A stretch of DNA of 64,000 nt from Micromonospora trifolii (GCF_022229005.1 NZ_JAKKFD010000013.1:60736-124735), one strand, 5' to 3'. Shown: positions 44,522 through 53,774, numbered from the stretch's first letter. The notes: generated from the sequence alone by a model not told the origin. Translations and numbers: made by a program.

Positions 44522-44563
44522 ATGCGCACACGTCGTCAGACGCGCGCCGGCGTCCGGCGGTGA
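44522..44563 (+). CDS. 13-codon upstream ORF coupled to the phosphatase gene
   Basis: An ATG at 44522 begins a 13-codon, Arg-rich frame (MRTRRQTRAGVRR). Its TGA overlaps the GTG start of the next gene. GAGGAG lies ~12 bases upstream, whereas the phosphatase GTG has no recognisable ribosome-binding site of its own. The short frame may deliver ribosomes by translational coupling. This is inference from spacing. Confidence 0.4.
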   Translation: MRTRRQTRAGVRR

Positions 44564-46164
44564 CCACGACGCAGCAACCCGGCGGCACCCCGTTGCCGGC
44601 CGACGAACGGTTGGCCCGCGAGCTGCTCGACGGGCTCGCCGAGGCCGTGCTGACAACTGACGGGACCGGTCGGGTCACACTGGTCAACGCCATGGCGGCC
44701 GAGCTGATCCCGGAGATCGACGCCGGCACCGAGCTGGCCGGCTGCTCGGTGGCAGCCCTGGCCCGGGCTGTCGCCAGCGGCGCTGACCGCTTCGACGCCG
44801 ACCACCACGGCCGGCGACTGCGCGGCATCCGGCGGCAACTCGCCGGCTCCCGATGGGCGTGGTATGTCCGCGACACAACCGAGGAGCACGCCCGCGCCGA
44901 CGCCCTGCTCGCCGAACGCTCCCGCACCGCGTTCCTCGCCCAGGCCGGCAGTCGGCTGGCGCTGGCTCTGCACCGCGACCAGGTCCTCCTGGCCACCACC
45001 ACGCTCGCCGTCCCCTACCTGGCCGACGTCGCCGTGGCACTGCCCCGACCGTCCGCGCCGGTCGAGCCGCAACCCCGCTGGATCCGGTACGCCGACGGCG
45101 AACCCGCCCCGGTCACCGGGCTGGCCAGTCCCGCGCTGACCAACTCCGTGCCCGGGCTGGCCGAGGCGCTGGCCGGCGACCGGGCCGAGCCGGGCCCCTG
45201 GCCGGACGCCTCGCTCACCGACCTGGCCGACCTGCTGCCGCCCAAGTTCGGCCCGCCGGGCATGGTGCTGGTCAGCCCGCTGCTCAGCGCCAGCGGGTCG
45301 GCCGGTGTGCTGCTGCTCATCCGTCGGCCCGGGCGGGCCGGCTTCGACAGGCGCGACGTGGAGCTGGCCCGGGAGTTCGCCGCCCGCGCGGGTGCCGCGC
45401 TGGCCACCGCCGACCTGCACGGTGAGCAGGCCCACCTGGCCCGGGTGCTGCAAACCAGTCTGCTCCCGCCCGAGCTGCCCGTCGTGCCCGGCGTGACCCT
45501 TGCCGGCGGCTACCGGGCAGCGGGCGACACCCTGCGCATCGGTGGCGACTTCTACGAGGTGTTTCCGCACCCGCGCGGTGCCCTGTTCGCGCTCGGCGAC
45601 GTGTGCGGCAAGGGCGTTGGCGCGGCCGTGCTGACCGGCCGGGTCCGCCAGTCGTTGCAGACGCTGCGGCTCGTCGAGCAACGCCCACTGGAGCTGATCC
45701 ACCTGCTCAACCAGGCGCTGTTCGACGCGCCGGACGCGGCACGGCGCAACCAGTTCACCACCCTGTTGCTCGGTTCGCTGAATCGGGGGCCAGCCGGGCT
45801 GGACGTCCGGATCGCCGGCGGGGGGCACCCGGCGCCACTGCTGGTCACCGCCGACGGCGCTGTCACCCCGGTCCCGGTCGGTGGCATGCCGGTGGGGGCG
45901 CTGACGACCGCACGGTTCGCCGAGACCCGGGTGCACCTCGATCCGGGCGATCTGCTGCTCGCGTACACCGATGGGGTGACCGAGGCGCGCGGTCCGCGCG
46001 AGGCGGCGATGTTCGGCGAGGCCCGGCTGCGGGCCGTGCTCGCGTCGGCGGCCGGGCAACCGCCGGCGGTGTTGATCGACCGGGTGCTCCGCGCGGTCGA
46101 CGACTGGCTGGGCGGGCAGGCCCACGACGACATCGCGATGCTGGCCGTGAGCGCCTCGGCATGA
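44560..46164 (+). CDS. SpoIIE-type PP2C phosphatase with PAS and GAF-like domains
   Basis: The GTG at 44560 gives 534 residues. A PAS-like segment (~22-110: LLDGLAEAVLTTDGTGRVTLVNAMAAELI), a GAF-like domain (~125-290) and a PP2C/SpoIIE phosphatase (~305-534) follow in order. The metal-binding and catalytic motifs are intact: RIGGDFYEVF, ALGDVCGKGVGAAVL, GGGHPAPLLV, LAYTDGVTEARG and AHDDIAML. Such proteins dephosphorylate anti-anti-sigma factors or similar. The signal and partner are unknown. It is convergent with the MarR gene. Confidence 0.9.
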   Translation: MTTTQQPGGTPLPADERLARELLDGLAEAVLTTDGTGRVTLVNAMAAELIPEIDAGTELAGCSVAALARAVASGADRFDADHHGRRLRGIRRQLAGSRWAWYVRDTTEEHARADALLAERSRTAFLAQAGSRLALALHRDQVLLATTTLAVPYLADVAVALPRPSAPVEPQPRWIRYADGEPAPVTGLASPALTNSVPGLAEALAGDRAEPGPWPDASLTDLADLLPPKFGPPGMVLVSPLLSASGSAGVLLLIRRPGRAGFDRRDVELAREFAARAGAALATADLHGEQAHLARVLQTSLLPPELPVVPGVTLAGGYRAAGDTLRIGGDFYEVFPHPRGALFALGDVCGKGVGAAVLTGRVRQSLQTLRLVEQRPLELIHLLNQALFDAPDAARRNQFTTLLLGSLNRGPAGLDVRIAGGGHPAPLLVTADGAVTPVPVGGMPVGALTTARFAETRVHLDPGDLLLAYTDGVTEARGPREAAMFGEARLRAVLASAAGQPPAVLIDRVLRAVDDWLGGQAHDDIAMLAVSASA

Positions 46165-46192
46165 CCGACGGGCGCTCACCCGGCCGGCTCGA

Positions 46193-46858
46193 TCAGGCGG
46201 TACGCGCCACCGGCGGCCCGCCGGCCGGCCAGTCCCTGGTGGTGCCGACCGAGCGTTCCGTACCGCCCGACGAACCCGCCCACCCCGTCCGGGACTGCCG
46301 ACCCGAATCGCCCGACCAGTCCTCCGACCGTCCACCGGGCCGGTCCGGGTCGTCCGGCCAGTCTCCCTGGCCCGTCGACTCGTCCGAAGCCGGAGCGTTC
46401 TGCGCCTGCTGGCGGCGGGCCGTCTCGTCGAACTCCCGCATCCCCTGCAGCAGCGCGTCGCGGCCCTCCCGGCTCATCCCGGCCAGCACCACGGCGAGTT
46501 GGCCCTGGCGGTCGGCCCGCAGCTCGGCGACGAGCCGGCGGGCCTCCGGGGTGAGGTGCAGCGAGATCTCCCGCCGGTCGAAGCGGCCCGGCTCGCGCTC
46601 CAGCATGCCGGCGGCGACCAGCCGGTCGCAGAGACGGCTGGCGGAGCTGAGCAGCATGTCGAGTCGGGTGGCGAGCCGACGCAGGTTGATCCCGTCGTAC
46701 TGCTCCACCACCATCACCGCCCGCAACTGGGCACCGGACACGCGGTTGGAGGTCCCCTCCCGGGCAGACTCCCAGATACCCAGCAGGGCAGCGGCCGCCG
46801 CATCCAGCGCGGCGGCCATACTCGTCTCAGGGTCCGTCGGACGGTTCAGTTCGGCCAT
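46193..46858 (-). CDS. MarR-family transcriptional regulator with long disordered tail
   Basis: The ATG at 46858 gives 221 residues. The winged HTH is at ~25-135: SGAQLRAVMVVEQYDGINLRRLATRLDML, SSASRLCDRLVAAGMLEREP and the wing DRREISLHLTPEARRLV. The last ~75 residues are Ser/Gly/Asp/Pro-rich and probably unstructured, longer than usual for MarR. It lies between two SpoIIE-type phosphatase genes and is divergent from the second by ~58 bp, so it may control that gene. Confidence 0.88.
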   Translation of the reverse strand: MAELNRPTDPETSMAAALDAAAAALLGIWESAREGTSNRVSGAQLRAVMVVEQYDGINLRRLATRLDMLLSSASRLCDRLVAAGMLEREPGRFDRREISLHLTPEARRLVAELRADRQGQLAVVLAGMSREGRDALLQGMREFDETARRQQAQNAPASDESTGQGDWPDDPDRPGGRSEDWSGDSGRQSRTGWAGSSGGTERSVGTTRDWPAGGPPVARTA

Positions 46859-46916
46859 GGTGGCCCGAGAGTACTCCGAACCTCCTGGTAGTCGAGCTTT
46901 CAGCGAAGGACTGACG

Positions 46917-48047
46917 ATGAGCGAACCGGTCAATCGGGCACGACGTGCCCTGAACGAGACACCAGCTGACCGGCTCGTCGGTGGTATCGGTGACGTGCTC
47001 GCCCAGTCGTACGGGATCACCGACGTCGAGCTCTATCAGGTCGACTACCGGATCGCGGAGCTGCTGCCACTCGGCGACGACGACTCGATCACCAGCCCCG
47101 GGCACCCGGCCTGGCGCGCCTTCGACCACCAGTCGCCGATACTGGCCGACGGCACCGCCTGGTTCCCCGTCACCATGCGTGGCGAGCGTCGAGGGGTGCT
47201 GCGCCTGTCACCCGTTCCGGACGACCAGGACGTCGTCGCCGCGCTGGCCGAGATCGCCACCGCGCTCGCCCACGAGGTGGCGGCGGTCTCCGCCGGCACC
47301 GACGTCTATCTGGCGGCCCGGCGCACCCAACGCCTCACCCTGGCCGCCGAGATGCAGTGGGACCTGCTCCCCGGCCGCAGCCGGATCCGTCCCTCGTTCA
47401 GCCTGGCCGGGCAGTTGGAGCCGGCGTACGCGGTGCGCGGTGACAGCTTCGACTGGTCCGACGACGGGGAACGGGTCTGGTTGTCCACAATCAACGGCAC
47501 CGGTGAGGGGGTGGCCGCCTCCCTGCTCACCTCCCTGGCCACCCACGCGCTGCGCAACGCGCGTCGGGCCGGGCTGGGCCTGGCCGACCAGGCCGCCCTC
47601 GCCGATCAGGCCATCTACGACCTGTACCGGGGCGAGCAGCACCTCTCCGCGTTGCTGATGGAGTTGGATCTGCGCTCCGGGATGATGACAGTCGTGGACG
47701 CCGGGTCGCCCCGGCTGGTCCTGCTCCGCGACGGGGACGTCACCGAGCAGCCCCTGGAGGCGCAGTTCCCGCTGGGCATGTTCGAGGCGACCGACTACCA
47801 CGAGCAGAAGGTCCCGCTGCAACGCGGCGACCGGGTCTTCGTGGTCAGCGACGGGGTGGTGGAGGCCACCGGTCAGCACGTGCGCTACGGCGAGACGGCA
47901 CTGGACCGGTTCCTGCGGCGGACCGGGCCGATGGCACCCCTGGACGCCGTCCGGTCGCTGATCGGTGACCTGCGCGCTTTCGTGGCCGGTGACCTGGTCG
48001 ACGACGCGGTGGTCGTCTGCCTGGACTGGACCGGCCCGCAGGCGTGA
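46917..48047 (+). CDS. SpoIIE-type phosphatase-like protein with a substituted metal-site residue
   Basis: The ATG at 46917 follows GAAGGA and gives 376 residues. A GAF-like N-terminal half (~15-135) precedes a SpoIIE-type domain. GDSFDW, VDAGSPRLVLLR, FVVSDGVVEATG and DDAVVVCLD are present. The segment corresponding to GDVxGKG reads STINGTGEGVAA, so the second metal-binding Asp is replaced by Asn. Activity may be reduced or altered. It is convergent with the sugar transferase gene, 7 bp apart. Confidence 0.85.
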   Translation: MSEPVNRARRALNETPADRLVGGIGDVLAQSYGITDVELYQVDYRIAELLPLGDDDSITSPGHPAWRAFDHQSPILADGTAWFPVTMRGERRGVLRLSPVPDDQDVVAALAEIATALAHEVAAVSAGTDVYLAARRTQRLTLAAEMQWDLLPGRSRIRPSFSLAGQLEPAYAVRGDSFDWSDDGERVWLSTINGTGEGVAASLLTSLATHALRNARRAGLGLADQAALADQAIYDLYRGEQHLSALLMELDLRSGMMTVVDAGSPRLVLLRDGDVTEQPLEAQFPLGMFEATDYHEQKVPLQRGDRVFVVSDGVVEATGQHVRYGETALDRFLRRTGPMAPLDAVRSLIGDLRAFVAGDLVDDAVVVCLDWTGPQA

Positions 48048-48054
48048 GCGTCGG

Positions 48055-49536
48055 TCAGTACGCGCCGCGGCCGTTCAGCACCGCGCCGAAGGTCTTCCAG
48101 AGAATGGTGAGGTCGGCGGCGAGGGACCAGTTCTCCACGTAGTAGAGGTCGAGCCGGATGCCGTCCTCCCAGCTCAGGTCGGAGCGGCCACTGACCTGCC
48201 ACAGGCCGGTCATGCCGGGCTTGACGAGCAGCCGTCGGGCAACGTCGCCGTCGTAGCGGGCCACCTCCGAGGGCAGCGGCGGGCGGGGCCCGACCAGGCT
48301 CATCTGGCCCAGCAGCACGTTGACCAGCTGCGGCAACTCGTCCAGTGACCATTTGCGCAGCAGCCGGCCGACGCGGGTCACCCGGGGGTCGTGGCGCATC
48401 TTGAACATGAGGCCGTCGGTCTCGTTGCGGGCGGTCAGTTCGGCGAGCAACGCGTCCGCGTTCACCACCATGGTGCGGAACTTGAACACCCCGAACTCCT
48501 GCCCGCCCCGGCCGACCCGGACCTGCCGGAACAGCACCGGGCCCCGGCTGTCCAGTTTGATGGCCAGCGCGATGAACGCGATCAGCGGCAGCAGCACCGC
48601 CAGCGCCAGCGACGAGACGGACCTGTCGACGAGACCCTTCACCAGCTTGCGGACCCCGCGGAACTCGGGCGCCTCGACGTGGATCAGCGGCAGGCCGGCG
48701 ACCGGGCGGGTGTGGATGCGCGGGCCGGCGACGTCGGTCAGCGCGGGTGCCACGACCAGGTCGATGCCGGTCCCCTCCAACTGCCAGCCGAGGCGGCGCA
48801 GCCGGGTCGCGGTCAGCTCACCGGAGGCGGTCACCGCGACCGTGTCGGCACCGATCGCGGTGGCGGCCTCCGGGATGCCCCGGAACGACCCCACCACCGG
48901 CACGTCACCCAGCCGCTGCGCCACCGGCGCGAGCAGCGCGTCCGGGATGCAGGCACCCACCACCTGGTAGCCGGCGTACGGCTCGCGGCGCAGCGTGTGG
49001 ACCAACTCCAACACGTGGGCGGTGTCGCCGACCACCAGCACCTTGCGGGACCAGCCGGCGCCCAGCGAGCGGGCCCGGTGCAGCCGCTTGCGGGCGGCGA
49101 ACCGCGCCACCTCCAGCCCGACGGTGCCGACCGCGAAGGAGATTCCCAGGAAGCCCCGGGAGACGCCGACGTCGGCGATGTAGCCGATGATCGCGATCGC
49201 GCCGGCCAGGCGCAGGCTGGCGGAGCTGACCCGCCGGTACTCGTCCGCCCCGTAGCCGATCACCCGGTCGTCGTAGCAGCCGAGCGCCTTGAGCGAGATC
49301 AGCCAGGCCAGCACCAACCCGGGGGCGACCAGCACGTACGGGATCTCCGAGCCGCTCGGCTCGTCGTCACCGAAACGGGCGACGTACCCGATCAACAGCG
49401 CGATGATGAGGATGGTGGTGTCCAGCACCACCAAGACCCGGACGTAGGACCGTTCGTCGGCGCGCGCCACCAACCCGGCGCGTCGACCATCCGGCTCCGC
49501 CGACGTGGCGGGGGTCAACAGTGTCGCCACGCTCAC
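48055..49536 (-). CDS. Exopolysaccharide polyprenyl glycosylphosphotransferase
   Basis: This membrane enzyme transfers a sugar-1-phosphate to undecaprenyl phosphate to start polysaccharide synthesis. GGGAGG 4 bases upstream supports the GTG at 49536 (493 residues). Four N-terminal helices and a CoA-binding-like Rossmann domain (~165-270, VLVVGDTAHVLELVHTLR) come first. The fifth membrane segment (~300) and the bacterial sugar-transferase domain follow: FKFRTMVVNAD, RVTRVGRLLRKWSLDELPQL, MSLVGPRPPLPSEV and KPGMTGLWQVSGRS. No other polysaccharide genes are adjacent. Confidence 0.94.
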   Translation of the reverse strand: MSVATLLTPATSAEPDGRRAGLVARADERSYVRVLVVLDTTILIIALLIGYVARFGDDEPSGSEIPYVLVAPGLVLAWLISLKALGCYDDRVIGYGADEYRRVSSASLRLAGAIAIIGYIADVGVSRGFLGISFAVGTVGLEVARFAARKRLHRARSLGAGWSRKVLVVGDTAHVLELVHTLRREPYAGYQVVGACIPDALLAPVAQRLGDVPVVGSFRGIPEAATAIGADTVAVTASGELTATRLRRLGWQLEGTGIDLVVAPALTDVAGPRIHTRPVAGLPLIHVEAPEFRGVRKLVKGLVDRSVSSLALAVLLPLIAFIALAIKLDSRGPVLFRQVRVGRGGQEFGVFKFRTMVVNADALLAELTARNETDGLMFKMRHDPRVTRVGRLLRKWSLDELPQLVNVLLGQMSLVGPRPPLPSEVARYDGDVARRLLVKPGMTGLWQVSGRSDLSWEDGIRLDLYYVENWSLAADLTILWKTFGAVLNGRGAY

Positions 49537-49694
49537 CGGCCCTCCCACTCTGTACAGGATGGCCCCGGCCGACGGGTCGGACCGGAGGCGGACCGACTAT
49601 GCCGGAACAGTCGACATCCTGCCTTGACAACTATGACTGCCGATTGCTTCCGACGTATTGCCGTCACTTTTCTTCAACAACCTGGTGGCCGAAA

Positions 49695-49734
49695 AGGGGC
49701 CCGCCACACCGAATCGACGGTACGGCAGGCCCCT
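49695..49734 (-). terminator. Terminator after the VWA gene
   Basis: On the minus strand, GGGGCCTGCC pairs with GGCGGGCCCC (arms 49695-49705 and 49724-49734, one mismatch) and is followed by TTTT, 19 bases past the stop. Confidence 0.7.
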
Positions 49735-49752
49735 GGACGTCTGAGCGTCGGA

Positions 49753-51549
49753 TCAGCGCGGTGCTGGCGGGCGCCGCGCGATGGCGCTGAGGAAGATGCT
49801 GCCGATCTCGCTCGGGTCCTTGGTGACGAAGACGTCGCCACCTGTCACCTTGGTGATCGACTCCAGCTCTGCCTTGCTGACGCCCTCGCCGATACCGATC
49901 ATGATGACCTGGACCGGCCGCTCCGGGTCGGCGACCTGCTTGAGCTTGGCGAGCAGCTGCTGCTGGTTGAGGCCGTTGTCGTCCTCGTTCTTGCCGTCGG
50001 TGAACAGCACGATCGAATTGACCCGGCCGGGCTGCCAGTTCTCCTGCACGGCCTGGTACGCGGCCAGCATGGTGTCGTAGAGGCCGGTGTCACCGCTGGA
50101 AGGCTTGACGGTGGCGAGCGCGCCCTCCAACTGGGCCCGCTGGCCGGACAGCGGCCCGATCGGGACCAGCTCCCGGTAGTCCCGGTTGCCGACGAGCCTG
50201 GTGGAGAAGGTCCACAGGCCGATCGACCAGGAGTCGTCGAACAGGCCGAGGCCACGGCGGGCCGCGTCGACGGTGACCTCTTCCCGGCTGCGGTTGTTGG
50301 CGCTGGGCACCGGATCCTTCATCGAGCCGGAGACGTCGATGACGGCCAGCATCCGACCGGACTGGGTGGCGATCGACCAGCTGGAGACGACCCGCTGGAT
50401 GGCGGCCGGGTCGAGGCCACCCGCCGCGGTGCCGCCGTTCGCTGGTGCGGTGGGCGCGCCGCCGGACGGGCTCGGAGCACCCTGCGGCGCCTTGAAGCCC
50501 TCACCCCAGTTGCCGTCCGGCGCGCGCAGCGACTGCGCGGCGAGCCGGTTACGGAAGGTCGGGCTGGTGAGCAGCTCGAACAGCACCTTGGCGGCCGACG
50601 CCTTGCTCGGCTCGATGCCGGGCAGCACCGCGTACGGGTAGTCCAGCGGCATCGGCGCCGGCTCCATGTAGAGCGCGGCGAGCGGCACCGGCGGCTTCTT
50701 GCTGTTGTACGCGATCACGTCTTCTTCGGACAGGGCCGCCGCGCCGAGACCACTGGCGATGGACGTCGAGTCGTTGGCCGTGGGGAAGCGGGCCAGCAGG
50801 TCGTTGCGGAGCGAGGAGCGCCCGGTGGCCAGTGCGCGGAGCGCGCCGACGGTGTTGCGCTGGGCGTCGCCGCCGGCGCCGTTGGCGGCCGCGGTCAGCG
50901 AGAGCAGACCGGACAGGCCCGCCGCGTCGCGGGTCGGCTCGACGATCCCGGTCCGCAGCGGCGCGCTGGTGTTGTTGACCTGCTTGAGCAGGTCGGTCCA
51001 GTTGAACTTCTTGTCCGGCCAGCCCAGCCGCGTGGCGATCGGCTCAGGCATCGCGACGACGATCGGGCTGCGCGCGATGGACTGACCGTTTGTCGGCGCG
51101 AACGCTGTCGCGTCCTTCTTCAACCGCAGCAGCCAGGTCGAGGAGTCGGGCACCCAGACGTCAGGGCTGACGGCGGTGCCACTGGCCTGCCCCACGCCGG
51201 CCAACACAGCGCCGTGCTTGGCCGCCACCACTGCCGCCACGTCGACCGGGTCGGACGCGGACACGTCGACGCGGATGCAGGTCGGGCCTACCGCGGCGCC
51301 ATCCTTGACCCACTGGGACGCGGCGGCGTCCACCGCCGGCGCGAGTTCGGATGCGACCGCCACGGCGAGTCGGATCTCCCCCGAGCAGCTGGGCTGGACC
51401 AACTCCTGGTAGCCGAACCACGCGCCCGTCGTCACGACGAGCACCCCCGCCGTTGCGGCGGCGGCGGCTAGGTGGAGTTTCGAACGCATGCGATGGCGGC
51501 CTGCTGACACGGTGACCATCTTGCGTACTAGGTGCCGTCTCTGCCACAT
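49753..51549 (-). CDS. Solute-binding-protein / VWA-domain fusion, membrane anchored or secreted
   Basis: Up to 598 residues. An N-terminal hydrophobic segment (LAAAAATAGVLVVTTGAWFGY, ~27-47) is a signal anchor or signal peptide. Residues ~55-365 resemble a periplasmic substrate-binding fold (GEIRLAVAVASELAPAVDAAA, VWVPDSSTWLLRL). A Pro/Gly/Ser linker (~370-400) leads to a von Willebrand A domain (~410-590) with an intact MIDAS: DVSGSM, a Thr in SSGDTGLYD and FTDGKNEDD. Start candidates are at 51549, 51519 and 51489; none has a clear ribosome-binding site. Role unknown; adhesion or envelope assembly is plausible. Confidence 0.88.
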   Translation of the reverse strand: MWQRRHLVRKMVTVSAGRHRMRSKLHLAAAAATAGVLVVTTGAWFGYQELVQPSCSGEIRLAVAVASELAPAVDAAASQWVKDGAAVGPTCIRVDVSASDPVDVAAVVAAKHGAVLAGVGQASGTAVSPDVWVPDSSTWLLRLKKDATAFAPTNGQSIARSPIVVAMPEPIATRLGWPDKKFNWTDLLKQVNNTSAPLRTGIVEPTRDAAGLSGLLSLTAAANGAGGDAQRNTVGALRALATGRSSLRNDLLARFPTANDSTSIASGLGAAALSEEDVIAYNSKKPPVPLAALYMEPAPMPLDYPYAVLPGIEPSKASAAKVLFELLTSPTFRNRLAAQSLRAPDGNWGEGFKAPQGAPSPSGGAPTAPANGGTAAGGLDPAAIQRVVSSWSIATQSGRMLAVIDVSGSMKDPVPSANNRSREEVTVDAARRGLGLFDDSWSIGLWTFSTRLVGNRDYRELVPIGPLSGQRAQLEGALATVKPSSGDTGLYDTMLAAYQAVQENWQPGRVNSIVLFTDGKNEDDNGLNQQQLLAKLKQVADPERPVQVIMIGIGEGVSKAELESITKVTGGDVFVTKDPSEIGSIFLSAIARRPPAPR

Positions 51550-51667
51550 CCGTTCGGACTAAAGTTACGGAGGAGAAACAGTTGACCACTTTTTCGCGAC
51601 ACAGAGTGACGCAGCAGCCCCGTGGCGTTGCCGAATCAGTGCCGCACTCACGTCTCTAAATCATCGT

Positions 51668-52705
51668 TCAGGCCAGCACGCATGTCGGGCTCGGCACCGG
51701 CACCGGCTCGCCGACCGCCTCCGGGACGCCCGTGTCGGCGTCGCGCCGGAACACCCGCACCATGTCCGCCCGCTCGTCGGCGACATAGAGGTGCTCACCG
51801 ATGAGGGCGAAGTGGCGAGGCCACTCGCCGCCGGTGTCCACTTCGGCCACCAGCTCAGGCAACTCCCCGGCAAGTGTGAAGACCGCCACGGTCCCCACCC
51901 CACGGTTGGCGACGTAGAGGAACCGGCCGTCCGGGGTGACAGTGACCTCCGACGGTTGGACGTGACCGGCCCGCTCGCTCGCCTCGACCCGCCCGCGCTG
52001 GTGCAACGCGCCGTCGTCGGTCAGCTCGTAGGCGGTGACCGAGGCGTCCAGCTCACCGACGAGGTAGCAGCGCCGTCCGTCCGGGTGCCGGGCCAGGTGC
52101 CGGGGGCCGGTGCCGGGCTTGGTACGCATCCGGGGCGCCCGCGGCACCAGTCGTCCGGTCGCCTCGTCCAGGTCGTACCGGTAGACCGAGTCGGTGCCGA
52201 GATCCACGCCGAAGATCGGCCCCCGGCCCGCCCCCGGCGAGACCATGTGGGCGTGGGCGTGGTCCTGGCGCTCCGGGTCGGGGCCGTGCCCCTCGTGCAC
52301 CACCAGGTCGGTGCGCTCGCCGGGCACGCCCTGCGGGTCGAGCGGAAAGACCGCGATGCTGCCACTGCCGTAGTTGGCCGCCAGCAGGTGCCCGCCGCCA
52401 GGCAGCACCGCCAGGTGGCAGGGCTCCGCGCCGCCGGTCGACCGGCTGCCGAGCGGGTCCAGCGCGCCGTCCGCCCCGACCTGCCAGGCGCTGATCTCGC
52501 CGTCGGTCAGCTCGTTGACCGCGTAGAGCACCGGCTGGGTGGGGTGCCGCGCCAGGAACGAGGGGGACGGGGTGACCGCCACGGTGCCGAGCGGCGTCAG
52601 CGCCCCGGTCGTCGGGTCGCGACGCGCGGCGACGATGCCGCTGCCCCGCCCGCCACTCTGCGCGGTGTAACCCCCGATGTGGACGACCTCACCCTGACCG
52701 CTCAC
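51668..52705 (-). CDS. Lactonase-family beta-propeller protein
   Basis: The GTG at 52705 has GGAGGAG 6 bases upstream and gives 345 residues; the ATG at 52726 is less well spaced. The sequence is a seven-bladed propeller of the 6-phosphogluconolactonase (YbhE-like) family: VHIGGYTAQSGGRGSGI, SPSFLARHPTQPVLYAVNE, GGHLLAANYGSGSIAVFPL, GPRHLARHPDGRRCYLVGE and VTPDGRFLYVANRGVGTVAVF. It may hydrolyse sugar lactones. It is cytoplasmic by lack of a signal peptide and is not obviously in an operon. Confidence 0.9.
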   Translation of the reverse strand: MSGQGEVVHIGGYTAQSGGRGSGIVAARRDPTTGALTPLGTVAVTPSPSFLARHPTQPVLYAVNELTDGEISAWQVGADGALDPLGSRSTGGAEPCHLAVLPGGGHLLAANYGSGSIAVFPLDPQGVPGERTDLVVHEGHGPDPERQDHAHAHMVSPGAGRGPIFGVDLGTDSVYRYDLDEATGRLVPRAPRMRTKPGTGPRHLARHPDGRRCYLVGELDASVTAYELTDDGALHQRGRVEASERAGHVQPSEVTVTPDGRFLYVANRGVGTVAVFTLAGELPELVAEVDTGGEWPRHFALIGEHLYVADERADMVRVFRRDADTGVPEAVGEPVPVPSPTCVLA

Positions 52706-52792
52706 GCCCCACTCCTCCGCCGGCATCCTCCGTTGATCCAACCAGAGGCTGCCCGCGTTGCCCGCCCGTTAACCCGCTTTCCGGCCGGGATC

Positions 52793-53395
52793 TCAGGCCG
52801 CCGGCACCGGCTCACCGCGCTGTCGGGCGACGTGCTCCACCAGAGAGATCAACACCATCTTTCCGGACTGCCGGTCCCGGGCGTCGCAGAGCACCATCGG
52901 CACGTCCGGGTCCAGGTCGAGGGCCCGGCGTACGGTCTCCAGGTTGAACCGGCGGGAGTCGTCGAAACAGTTGACGCCCACCACGAACGGGATGCCGCGC
53001 TGCTCGAAGTAGTCGATGGAGGGGAAGCAGTCGGCCAACCGCCGGGTGTCGGCGAGCACCACCGCGCCGAGCGCGCCGAAGGCCAGCTCGTCCCAGAGGA
53101 ACCAGAACCGGTCCTGACCCGGCGTGCCGAAAAGGTAGACCTGAAGGTCGTCGTTGATGGTGATCCGGCCGAAGTCCATCGCCACTGTGGTGGTGGACTT
53201 GCCCTCCACGCCGGAGAGGTCGTCGGTGCCGATCCCGGCGCCGGTGAGCACCTCCTCGGTCTGCAACGGACGGACCTCGCTCAGGGCGCTCACCAAGGTC
53301 GTCTTGCCAGCCCCGAAGCCTCCCGCGATGAGGATCTTCAGTGCCAGCGGGATGGTGGTGCTGGTGCCCACCTGGTCATAGCGCACGGAGTCCAC
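52793..53395 (-). CDS. cvnD: Conservon GTP-binding protein CvnD
   Basis: The 200-residue GTPase has the P-loop GGFGAGKTTLVSAL (~25-38), a G2/switch region VEGKSTTTVAMDFGRI, the G3 motif LFGTPGQDRF and a GVNCFDD segment in the G4 position (N-C-F-D instead of NKxD). CvnD is the MglA/Ras-like member of the conservon and works with the three proteins encoded just upstream. It overlaps cvnC by 20 bp. Confidence 0.95.
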   Translation of the reverse strand: MDSVRYDQVGTSTTIPLALKILIAGGFGAGKTTLVSALSEVRPLQTEEVLTGAGIGTDDLSGVEGKSTTTVAMDFGRITINDDLQVYLFGTPGQDRFWFLWDELAFGALGAVVLADTRRLADCFPSIDYFEQRGIPFVVGVNCFDDSRRFNLETVRRALDLDPDVPMVLCDARDRQSGKMVLISLVEHVARQRGEPVPAA

Positions 53396-53774
53396 TGACC
53401 ACCGCCTTGAGGATGTCGTCGTCGGGAAGGATGCCGGCGGCCGGCGGTTCGTGCACCGCTACCAGGCCCTCGGCGAGGAGATCACCGAGCAGTACCCGGA
53501 CCACGCCGACCGCGAGGTCCAGCTCGGCTGCCAGTTCGGCCACGGACACCGGCCGGTGGGCAGATGCGACCAGCCGTCGGTGCTCCGGCAGCAGATGCGA
53601 ATGGCGTGTCACATCGACATCCGAACCGGCCAACACGAACGCGACCAGGTTGAAATTGTCGACGGCGGAGCGTACCCGGCCCCCGGTGAGCGTGTAGGGG
53701 CGCATCACCGGGCCAGCGTCACCATCCAGCCACTCGTGCTGCGGCCCGGGCGGCTCAGTCCGCATCTCCGGCAC
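53376..53774 (-). CDS. cvnC: Conservon DUF742 protein CvnC
   Basis: The 132-residue protein has the DUF742 pattern: VMRPYTLTGGRVRS, HRRLVASAHRPVSVAELAAELDLAVGVVRVLLGDLLAEGLV and a PDDDILKAVVSGLRAL tail. The central part reads as a winged helix-like domain. It is the third gene of the conservon and overlaps both neighbours by 20 bp, consistent with a stable complex. Confidence 0.94.
   Translation of the reverse strand: MPEMRTEPPGPQHEWLDGDAGPVMRPYTLTGGRVRSAVDNFNLVAFVLAGSDVDVTRHSHLLPEHRRLVASAHRPVSVAELAAELDLAVGVVRVLLGDLLAEGLVAVHEPPAAGILPDDDILKAVVSGLRAL

Noticed and set aside
48391..51471. 1,026-codon plus-strand open frame
   Set aside because: It is opposite the sugar transferase and VWA genes, both with clear motifs. 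Its composition (His, Gln, Arg, Gly) is typical of a shadow frame.
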